Shown here piece by piece: positions 50,037 through 56,555 of a DNA stretch of 56,555 nucleotides. This DNA comes from Listeria_A hofi. Lineage in GTDB: Bacteria > Bacillota > Bacilli > Lactobacillales > Listeriaceae. The notes beneath the pieces are model-generated. The model did not search any database, had not been told where the DNA came from, and saw only the letters and a program-made list of their open reading frames with translations. Numbering within the stretch: position 1 is the first letter of the stretch; each line of letters starts with the position of its first letter. The position numbers were made by a program, and so were the translations under genes. Location: positions 1 to 56,555 of the forward strand of contig NZ_CAUYTL010000020.1 in NCBI RefSeq assembly GCF_963575615.1, written 5' to 3'.

Positions 50037-51218
50037 TTAAAATTCCTCCTGTTTTGTTTCTAATTTTTTGCTCCATGCGGTTAGAGCCACGGCTGTGAGG
50101 ACCATAATCATGCCAATCCAGGTTGTGTCGCGGATTTGCATGTAGGTAATAACAAGCCCTCCGATGTAGGAGCCAAGCGCGATTCCGGCGTTAAACGCGG
50201 CGATATTAAGTGCGGACGCGATATCAACTCCTTTTGGGACGAATTTCTCTGCTAACATCACGACGTAGACTTGCAAGCCAGGCACGTTCATGAAGGCAAA
50301 AACGCCCATGAGCAGTATTGTTGCGAGCCCGAAAACTTTGGATGGGGCAGTGAAGTAGAGTAATCCGAGCACGATTGCTTGCGCGATAAACATATAAAAT
50401 AAGGCTTGGATTGGTCGTTTATTGGCGACTTTCCCACCGATCATGTTGCCGATTGCAATGGCGATTCCGTAGATGAAAAGGAGAATCGCGATAGTGTCGG
50501 TTGGAAAACCGGTGACTTGTTCGAGTAGTGGTGTCATATAGGTGAATACGACAAATGTTCCTCCATAGCCGAGTGCGGTGATGGCAAACACAAGTAGTAA
50601 CGGGCCATTCGTGAGTACTTTGACTTGGTCGCGAAGAGTTATTTTGGTGCCAGGTCGCAAGTTTTTCGGTACTAGGATGAGATTAGCGATGAGTGCAATG
50701 ATACCGATTGCTGTGATGCCAAAAAATGCAGCGCGCCAGCCGAATTGTTGCCCGATAAGTGTGCCAATCGGGACACCGGTTATGGTTGCGATGGTGAGCC
50801 CAGTGAACATGATGGATATGGCGCTGGCTCTCTTGTTTGGCGGAACAAGGTTGGCTGCGATGGTGGACCCGATAGACATGAAGACGCCATGTGCGAAGGC
50901 AGATATGACGCGAGCGATGAGTAGTAGCGTGATAGTATTAGAGAATGCTGCGGTCAGATTACCGAGTATGAATACAATCATGATGGTGAGTAGCAATGCT
51001 TTGCGATTCATACGGGATGTTAGTGCTGTTAAGATTGGTGCACCGAACATGACGCCGACTGCATAAAGTGAGACGGTGAGCCCCGCTGTGCTAACTGGTA
51101 TTGCTAAGTCTTCTGCGATGAGAGGAAGCAACCCGACGCTGATAAATTCGGTCGTTCCAATCGCAAAAGCACTAACTGCTAAAGCCAATAAAGCAAAAAT
51201 ATTTCGATTTCCTTTCAA
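50037..51218 (-). CDS. MFS efflux transporter (DHA1 family, AraJ/YdhP-like)
   Basis: 393 aa, twelve membrane helices. FALLALAVSAFAIGTTEFISVGLLP is the family signature, then FGAPILTALTSRMNRKALLL (motif A) and ARVISAFAHGVFMSIGSTIA. Exports drugs or sugars with protons. The start is the TTG at 51218 with AAGGGGGCTTATCAC before it. Divergent from an HxlR regulator whose palindrome lies over the likely -35. Confidence 0.91.
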   Translation of the reverse strand: MKGNRNIFALLALAVSAFAIGTTEFISVGLLPLIAEDLAIPVSTAGLTVSLYAVGVMFGAPILTALTSRMNRKALLLTIMIVFILGNLTAAFSNTITLLLIARVISAFAHGVFMSIGSTIAANLVPPNKRASAISIMFTGLTIATITGVPIGTLIGQQFGWRAAFFGITAIGIIALIANLILVPKNLRPGTKITLRDQVKVLTNGPLLLVFAITALGYGGTFVVFTYMTPLLEQVTGFPTDTIAILLFIYGIAIAIGNMIGGKVANKRPIQALFYMFIAQAIVLGLLYFTAPSKVFGLATILLMGVFAFMNVPGLQVYVVMLAEKFVPKGVDIASALNIAAFNAGIALGSYIGGLVITYMQIRDTTWIGMIMVLTAVALTAWSKKLETKQEEF

Positions 51219-51292
51219 GTGATAAGCCCCCTTAAATTCTGCTTGCTTTTTTGATGACAAGTGTTATTATGATACTTAGTAGACATTAAAAC

Positions 51293-51304
51293 AAGTACGT
51301 ACTT
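51293..51304. promoter_or_regulatory. Palindromic operator between MFS and HxlR genes
   Basis: AAGTACGTACTT, perfect 12-bp palindrome. Just downstream on the minus strand are TTGTTT and CATAAT, 17 bp apart. Likely HxlR target controlling the MFS-AKR operon and itself. Confidence 0.55.
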
Positions 51305-51350
51305 TTTTGTAATATAGATACTTTTTAGTACCTATAGGAAGGAGCAAGTG

Positions 51351-51710
51351 ATGCAAAAAAAATATAATATTTCTGTTGAGGCTACACTTGAGGTCATTGG
51401 TGGTAAGTGGAAATGCGTGATTCTATGCCATTTAACACACGGCAAAAAACGAACGAGCGAACTGAAACGATTAATCCCATCCATTACGCAAAAAATGCTC
51501 ACGCAACAATTGCGAGAGCTAGAACAAGATGGAATTATAAATCGGATTGTGTATAATCAAGTACCACCCAAAGTGGAATATGAATTGAGCGAATACGGCC
51601 AATCACTGGAGATTATTTTGAGCGCTTTGTGCAATTGGGGTGACGGTCATATCGAGCGTGTATATGGGAACCGATCAGACTTTTTGGAAGAGAGTATATT
51701 GAATCAGTAA
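51351..51710 (+). CDS. HxlR-family transcriptional regulator
   Basis: 119 aa winged helix: VIGGKWKCVILCHLTHGKKRTSELKRLIPSITQKMLTQQLRELEQDGII and YNQVPPKVEYELSEYG are the HxlR hallmarks. Cys residues (CVILC) could sense quinones or aldehydes as in HypR/YodB relatives. ATG behind GGAAGGAGCAAGTG. Adjoining AKR and MFS genes suggest electrophile defence. Confidence 0.92.
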   Translation: MQKKYNISVEATLEVIGGKWKCVILCHLTHGKKRTSELKRLIPSITQKMLTQQLRELEQDGIINRIVYNQVPPKVEYELSEYGQSLEIILSALCNWGDGHIERVYGNRSDFLEESILNQ

Positions 51711-51717
51711 AACCAAT

Positions 51718-51759
51718 AAAACAGGTTTAGTGGTAAATAGCCCCACTAGACCTGTTTTT
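51718..51759. terminator. Bidirectional terminator
   Basis: AAACAGGTtTAGTGG / CCACTAgACCTGTTT stem with T runs on both strands, between the convergent HxlR and cupin-like genes. Confidence 0.75.
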
Positions 51760-51763
51760 ATCA

Positions 51764-52345
51764 TTAGAAAGCTTTTAGCAAAAAGCATTTACCTACTTCG
51801 CTTTTGACTTCCATCACGGTAGATTTTGTCGTAAAACGGATATCATTTGCTGATAAGTATTCTTGTTCATAATGAATATCACCGCTTACAACATAGAGGT
51901 GAATCGATTTTGGTAATGTAATCATGCAACCTCTGGGCAATATAAAATAGTTCAATGCAGGTGCACTAGGTGCTAAAGGTGTGATTAGTGATACTTCAGA
52001 AAATAGAGAGTCTGGATTAAAAGCACTTTTTAAATTTGTAGTCCCTATCATCAAATTTCCATTGTATCCTGTGCGTTCTAATAAAATGGCTTTTCCATTA
52101 AATTCGAAAACACCGGGAATACAAAAATAAAAACCTTTACATAATGGTCCAAAGTGGGTGCCCATATATTCAATTGTTGCACCATCTTCTTCTATAATCC
52201 CTATCGTAGTTGTCGCAATGTTTCCTAATACGGAAAAAGAAACGACACTTTCCATTCTAGAAATCGTATATGGGAAAAGTGATTCTTGTGCATCGTGTAA
52301 GACTTTATAGTTAGAGGTGTTATCTTGTAGCGATAGCCTAGCCAA
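51764..52345 (-). CDS. Cupin-like protein linked to the MnmA paralogue
   Basis: 193 aa, all-beta pattern (GATIEYMGTHFGPLCKGFYFCIPG, LNYFILPRGCMITLPKSIHLYVVSGDIHYEQEYLSANDIRF) that suggests a cupin jelly roll. The usual His metal ligands are not obvious. Not recognised as a named family. Translation begins at a TTG that overlaps the mnmA-like stop (TTGGCTAG), with GGAGG 8 nt before, so it is coupled. The tight coupling makes it a likely partner or downstream step of the thiolation enzyme. Confidence 0.65.
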   Translation of the reverse strand: MARLSLQDNTSNYKVLHDAQESLFPYTISRMESVVSFSVLGNIATTTIGIIEEDGATIEYMGTHFGPLCKGFYFCIPGVFEFNGKAILLERTGYNGNLMIGTTNLKSAFNPDSLFSEVSLITPLAPSAPALNYFILPRGCMITLPKSIHLYVVSGDIHYEQEYLSANDIRFTTKSTVMEVKSEVGKCFLLKAF

Positions 52346-53399
52346 TAACAGCGCCTCCGATGCATTCAGAACCGCTATAAAGAGCTATATGTTGACCTGG
52401 CAGAAGGGCTCGAACCGGCTCATCAAATACGATCTGCGTACTATCGTCCCTAGGAGAAATGGTAACTCTAATATTTGGTTTTCGATAACCAGTTTTAGCA
52501 TGGCAAATAAGCGAATCAAACGTGCTATTTGTGTGTGAAAACAAGCTTATACTATCAATTAGCGCTTCCGTGACGAATAATTTTGGGTGGTTATGATTTT
52601 CGCTGACAATGATTGTATTATTGCTGTAGTTTTTTTCAATCACGGTTAGCCTAGGTGAACTGTCTCCTACTGTGAATTCATAGCTTGAACCAATTTTATA
52701 AAAAGCTAAACCATCGTGTGCGCCGATTGCTTCCTGTCCATGAATGATAGCGCCTTTTTTCTGATCCACAAAATCACGAATAAACTGGTTAAATTCTTGT
52801 TCCCCAATATAGCAAAGCCCATCAGAATCAGTTTTTGCCGCAGTTGCAAGTTCCGCGCCGATAGCGAGTTCACGAATTTCCCACCTAGCTAATCCAGATA
52901 ACGGGAAAATCACATTCTCTAACTGTTCTTTTTTCAGCATACTTAAAAAATAGGTCTGCTCATTCTGGTCAGCGCCAGTCATAAGTTTAATATCGTTATC
53001 AACAACGCTTATTTTTGCATAATGACCTGTTGCGATATAGTCAGCGCCTAATTGTTTCGCATATTTTTTAAATAGACCGAACTTCACTTCTTGGTTACAA
53101 CGAACATCAATGCTTGGATTTTTTCCTTCCAAATGGCCGCGAACAACATGTTTAAACACACGTTCCATATAATCTGCTTCAAAATTAATCGAATAGTAAG
53201 GAATATCTAGCTCATTCGCCACTTTTACAACATCCCGATAGTCTTCCGTTGCAGTGCAAATACCGTCTTCATTTTTCTCATCCCAATTTTTCATGAACAG
53301 ACCAATGACGTTATATCCTTGTTTTTTCAGTAAGTAAGCAGCAACTGATGAATTTACGCCGCCACTCATGCCTACTACGACTGTTATATCTTTTTTCAT
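52338..53399 (-). CDS. Diverged MnmA-like sulfur transferase (tRNA 2-thiouridylase paralogue)
   Basis: 353 aa, slightly short for MnmA (about 370). The PP-loop reads GMSGGVNSSVAAYL, with Asn16 where MnmA has Asp. The two redox Cys remain: Cys101 (VRCNQEVKF) and Cys196 (DSDGLCYIGE). The central-domain motif IGQRxGLGIGG is replaced by IGSSYEFTVGDSSP (about 236-249). The C-terminal barrel RALLPGQHIALYSGSECIGG is kept. True MnmA makes s2U34 in tRNA; this one may act on another substrate. It starts in the stop of the cysteine desulfurase gene (ATATGA). Confidence 0.85.
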   Translation of the reverse strand: MKKDITVVVGMSGGVNSSVAAYLLKKQGYNVIGLFMKNWDEKNEDGICTATEDYRDVVKVANELDIPYYSINFEADYMERVFKHVVRGHLEGKNPSIDVRCNQEVKFGLFKKYAKQLGADYIATGHYAKISVVDNDIKLMTGADQNEQTYFLSMLKKEQLENVIFPLSGLARWEIRELAIGAELATAAKTDSDGLCYIGEQEFNQFIRDFVDQKKGAIIHGQEAIGAHDGLAFYKIGSSYEFTVGDSSPRLTVIEKNYSNNTIIVSENHNHPKLFVTEALIDSISLFSHTNSTFDSLICHAKTGYRKPNIRVTISPRDDSTQIVFDEPVRALLPGQHIALYSGSECIGGAVIG

Positions 53400-54559
53400 A
53401 TAGACACTTCCTTTTGTAATAAGTCTTGGATTTTTGAAATTGTTTTGACTAGGATTTTTGTAGCGCTTTCTATATCTGTAATCGTTAAGTCTGGTCCGAA
53501 ACTCACGCGAATGGATTCGGTGTTTCTAGGGCTTTCTGGGCCAAACATCGAAACTAAGACATGGCTTGACTTCACGCTTCCAGAAGAGCAAGCGGAACCA
53601 GCAGATATGGCAACACCAGCGAGATCTAAATGAGGAATGAGCAAATTTGATGGAATGCCAGGAAACCAGATGTTTAAAATGTGTGGTGCCTTGTTTGCAT
53701 TATCACCATTGATTTCAAAAGCAACTTGTCCAGCGATGCCTCGCAAAAATGTATCCCGCAAAGATTGAATCTGACTGATAACATCATTTTCAGGGTTTTT
53801 CATGATTTTCACCGCGCTTGCAAATCCTGCGATTCCTGCAATATTCTCCGTTCCAGCGCGTTTATTTTCCTCCTGCTCGCCCCCTTTGACTAAACTTTCA
53901 ATTTTGCAACCTTGCCTTTTAAAAAGAAAACCGACTCCTTTTGGCCCGCTAATTTTATGTGCAGAGGTGGAGAGTAGGTCTATGCCAAGCTCTGTGACAT
54001 CAATAGTTTGTGTTTCGTAAGCCTGAACAGCATCTGTATGAAAAATGATTGCCGGGTTTTGCTTTCGAATCAGTGCACTCATTTCCTTAATCGGCATAAT
54101 CACACCTGTTTCATTATTCACCATCATTGTAGACAAAAGAACTGTATCTGGGCGAATTGCTTGCTGTAGCTCTTCCAAACAAATGGTACCGTCTTTTTTT
54201 GTTGCAAGATAAGTAACTTCAAAGCCCTCTGCCTCTAAATAAGACATTGGTTCCTGCACAGAAGCATGCTCAATCTGTGTCGTGATAATGTGTTTTCCCG
54301 CCCTTTGAGACAGCTGATTTATAACACCAAAAATGGCTAAGTTATTACTTTCTGAACCGCCACTTGTTATAATGATTTCATTTTCTTTTGCACCAATACT
54401 TGTAGCCAACGTAGCTTTGGCTGAATCCAAAATATAGCGTGCCTTTCTACCAAATTGGTGAACACTAGATGGGTTCCCGAATTCTTGTCCCATCACTACT
54501 AGCATTGTTTCCAACACCGATGGATGAACCGGGGTGGTAGCAGCATAATCCAAATACAT
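53396..54559 (-). CDS. Cysteine desulfurase (NifS/IscS-like)
   Basis: 387 aa, PLP enzyme. YLDYAATTPVHPSVL opens it, the PLP Lys is in TSAHKISGPKGVGFL and the persulfide Cys in SAGSACSSGS (class I loop). It takes sulfur from cysteine and should pass it to the MnmA-like protein encoded next. In Firmicutes the housekeeping mnmA also has its own desulfurase beside it; here the pair is a separate, diverged set. ATG at 54559. Confidence 0.92.
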   Translation of the reverse strand: MYLDYAATTPVHPSVLETMLVVMGQEFGNPSSVHQFGRKARYILDSAKATLATSIGAKENEIIITSGGSESNNLAIFGVINQLSQRAGKHIITTQIEHASVQEPMSYLEAEGFEVTYLATKKDGTICLEELQQAIRPDTVLLSTMMVNNETGVIMPIKEMSALIRKQNPAIIFHTDAVQAYETQTIDVTELGIDLLSTSAHKISGPKGVGFLFKRQGCKIESLVKGGEQEENKRAGTENIAGIAGFASAVKIMKNPENDVISQIQSLRDTFLRGIAGQVAFEINGDNANKAPHILNIWFPGIPSNLLIPHLDLAGVAISAGSACSSGSVKSSHVLVSMFGPESPRNTESIRVSFGPDLTITDIESATKILVKTISKIQDLLQKEVSI

Positions 54560-55047
54560 GTTTATCACTCTTCTCTCTGTAAATAGTTAGCAAGCATCTT
54601 ATAAACCTTCGATGCTAAACGACAATTTCTTGTCTAGAGTTATCGTATGATTTATTTTGAAAGACATCTAATCAAAAAATACCTGCAAGCGAGTGTTTTG
54701 TGAAAAAAGAGACCGCTATCAAGTCAGATTTTTGGCTGTTTCTGCGCATTTTTATTCATGTGAAGCACTACCTAAATATTAGCAGTATCAAATATATAGC
54801 TTTTTGTGATTAATTACGCATAAAGCGAGTGGAGCCATGATTTAACAGGGAATTTATATCCTTAATTTTTCAAAAAATGCATGATTGATGTCATTTTTTG
54901 GTCAGATGATTCAGTGATTATCGCATAGAATGAAACCGTTACATCTATATTGATACGCGAGGAGGGATGCCTGTAATAGCGAATGTGTATGGAGAAACAT
55001 AAGTACAGAAATAAAATTATGTTTGAGGGGAGGAATATCTTTTTACT
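54560..55047. other. Intergenic region before the final gene
   Basis: 488 bp, AT-rich. On the minus strand TTGTCG-16-TATAAG (54606-54633 area) may serve the desulfurase operon; TTGATA-18-TAATAG (54950-54979) may serve the adhesin. No RNA gene or repeat recognised. Confidence 0.4.
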
Positions 55048-56555
55048 ATGAAATCAATGTTTAAAATAATGCTGATTATTCTAGTTATTGCAAGTCAAAT
55101 GCAAGTCAGTATTCCAAATGCCAAAGCTGTTTCAAAAAACACAACGAGCCAAACTTTGGCCGAAACTGAAAAGGTAAATACGTTCGCCGAATTGAAGAAG
55201 GCTTTGCAAAACGCGACTGTAGAGAACATTAGTATTGAGTCAGATATCGTGTTTTCAGAAGACATTCAGATGAATTGGCGCAATGTGACAATCAACGGAA
55301 ATGCGGATAAAGGCATTATTATTGATGCGAAACAATATGCCATACGCGCGAAAGAGAATTACACAGAGAATCGCACATTGACAGTTAAAAATATGAAAGC
55401 GCTTGGTATGCGAGCTGCAGACTACAAGTTCATTGAAGCTAACCGTGGTTGGGACGTTGTTTTTCAAGGTATGGATTACAACGGTTCTGAACTTGTGAAA
55501 GCATCGAATGGAACAGTGAGTTTTATGGGGCAAAATACTGTGAAGACGTTGTATGAAAATGCGAGCGTTCGTCACGTTATCTTCAAAGAAAATAGTAATT
55601 ACAATGGAATTGCAGCTGATGGTGCCAAACGTGCTGCGTTTAGTTTTGATGGCGATTACGTAGATGGAAAGTCCATTGGGAAAGTAAGCGTAGAGCCAGG
55701 TGCTACTGTGAATATCGCGGTTGCACCGAAAGATACAGCGGGCCTATACTATTATCCAGCTTTTAACGGCAAAGTATATGATATTGATGTGGCAGAATCT
55801 GCAACTCTAAACATTGATGCATCAGGAACAGCGATAGGTTTTGCGGCAAGAGGTGCGTATTATTCAACGCCGACAATGACTGTGCGTAAAGATGCAAAAG
55901 TGCAGCTTACAAGCCGTGGTGGTGGCGAATACCCAGCAATTGATTTGCAGGAAGCTAGCGTAATTAACGTTCATCCAGAAGCAACTTTTGCAGTTACAGG
56001 AAATAGCATGAAGGGCGTTATCACTGCGGTTGGTGGTTCACGAATCACGCTGGATAATCCGAAAGCATACGATATCAAAAATAAAAAATCGCATAGTCCA
56101 CTTTTTTATGCTACCAAAAACACAGTATTTGCGATTAAAGATGCTACGGTGATGACTTGGACGAAGACGGGTGGCGAATATGATCGGGAAGCTGACAATG
56201 CTTGGGAGAAAAATACGATGACAACAGAGATAGAAGGCTCAAACTCCAAGAATACCGAATCTACAGATGCAGACTTGGAAGCGAAATTCCAGATGTTCAA
56301 ATACGGTAGAATCAGCGGTAGCGGCGAGGCTAGTTCAAATGAAAAACCAATCATTTATGCCGAGGATAAAACCATCAACGTAGGCGATGAATTTGATCCG
56401 TTAGAGGGCGTTACAGCACACGATGCCGAGGATGGCGACTTAACGAAAGACATCAAAGTATTGCGAAATGAAGTCAACCCGAACGTGCCAGGAATTTACG
56501 AAGTGGAATATTCGGTGACGGATTCAGATGGCAATACGACGACGAAAACGATAAA
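55048..56555 (+). CDS. Secreted beta-helix adhesin with Ig-like domain (partial, runs off the window)
   Basis: 503 codons without stop. The signal peptide is 1-28 (ends IPNAKA). Residues about 42-410 match the pectate-lyase-like adhesive segment also in the protein at 25402 (VNTFAELKKALQNATVENIS, VTINGNADKGIIIDAKQ, GVITAVGGSRITLDNPKAYDI). From about 445 a DUF5011-type Ig-like repeat begins (INVGDEFDPLEGVTAHDAED, PGIYEVEYSVTDSDGNTTTK). Its anchor lies outside the window. GAGGGGAGG is 14 nt from the ATG, a long spacing. Confidence 0.83.
   Translation, partial: MKSMFKIMLIILVIASQMQVSIPNAKAVSKNTTSQTLAETEKVNTFAELKKALQNATVENISIESDIVFSEDIQMNWRNVTINGNADKGIIIDAKQYAIRAKENYTENRTLTVKNMKALGMRAADYKFIEANRGWDVVFQGMDYNGSELVKASNGTVSFMGQNTVKTLYENASVRHVIFKENSNYNGIAADGAKRAAFSFDGDYVDGKSIGKVSVEPGATVNIAVAPKDTAGLYYYPAFNGKVYDIDVAESATLNIDASGTAIGFAARGAYYSTPTMTVRKDAKVQLTSRGGGEYPAIDLQEASVINVHPEATFAVTGNSMKGVITAVGGSRITLDNPKAYDIKNKKSHSPLFYATKNTVFAIKDATVMTWTKTGGEYDREADNAWEKNTMTTEIEGSNSKNTESTDADLEAKFQMFKYGRISGSGEASSNEKPIIYAEDKTINVGDEFDPLEGVTAHDAEDGDLTKDIKVLRNEVNPNVPGIYEVEYSVTDSDGNTTTKTI

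Noticed and set aside
50578..51066. Open frame of 162 codons antisense to the MFS gene
   Set aside because: Same kind of shadow over a membrane-protein gene, Met/Ala/Ser-rich with no domain.
1..56555. CRISPR arrays, tRNA or rRNA genes, prophage modules
   Set aside because: No regularly spaced direct repeats, no tRNA cloverleaf with TTC-type arms, no rRNA sequence and no phage structural genes were seen.

Overview
The window looks like a chromosomal segment of a low-GC Gram-positive bacterium, most probably a Listeria or close relative in the Listeriaceae. This rests on gene content and order: pabB-pabA next to serS, and ABC transporter / Crp-Fnr / transaldolase / Sir2 / LacI, which as I remember is the L. 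monocytogenes lmo2737-lmo2750 neighbourhood. It also rests on small RNAs that look like the Listeria LhrC family and on large secreted beta-helix and WxL-type proteins. No species call is possible from sequence reading alone.

Layout. 1-2660: 3' tail of a group II intron, then an OppA-like lipoprotein gene lying between two nearly identical LhrC-like sRNA units. 2661-6872: folate (pabBC, pabA) and T-box-controlled serS. 6980-21251: sugar region with a LicT antiterminator (RAT site, cre), a NagB-like protein, three GH1 6-phospho-beta-glycosidases, TetR and MarR regulators, a VOC dioxygenase, an esterase, phosphatases and a chitinase under apparent CcpA and NagR control. 21300-22700: type I toxin-antitoxin module, chbG relic and a crcB pair. 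22800-25221: a palindromic repeat, a preQ1 riboswitch and queFCDE. 25402-28905: WxL surface protein. 28960-30209: second type I toxin-antitoxin module and small membrane proteins.

30386-36161 is an AT-rich accessory stretch: PIN-domain protein, serine resolvase joined to a broken glsB-like gene, a dead group II intron tail, and a Cry1Ac-D-VI/Ig-like secreted protein. 36162-49056 returns to conserved genes (another LhrC-like sRNA, a two-component system, ABC exporter, Crp/Fnr, transaldolase, Cdd1, Sir2, CNNM, LacI, HAD, beta-helix protein). 49219-54559 holds AKR/MFS/HxlR and a three-gene operon encoding a cysteine desulfurase, a diverged MnmA paralogue and a cupin-like protein. A beta-helix adhesin runs off the right end.

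Most notable: (1) LhrC-like sRNAs with a shared upstream direct repeat and a loop complementary to the Shine-Dalgarno of the OppA-like gene they flank; (2) the desulfurase/MnmA-like/cupin operon, where the MnmA paralogue keeps its two cysteines but has changed its ATP-loop Asp and its central IGQRxGLG motif; (3) two Hol-Tox type I toxin modules with matching antitoxin RNAs; (4) a family of long imperfect palindromes whose arms differ in sequence but keep pairing, one of which seems to have been hit by the group II intron.
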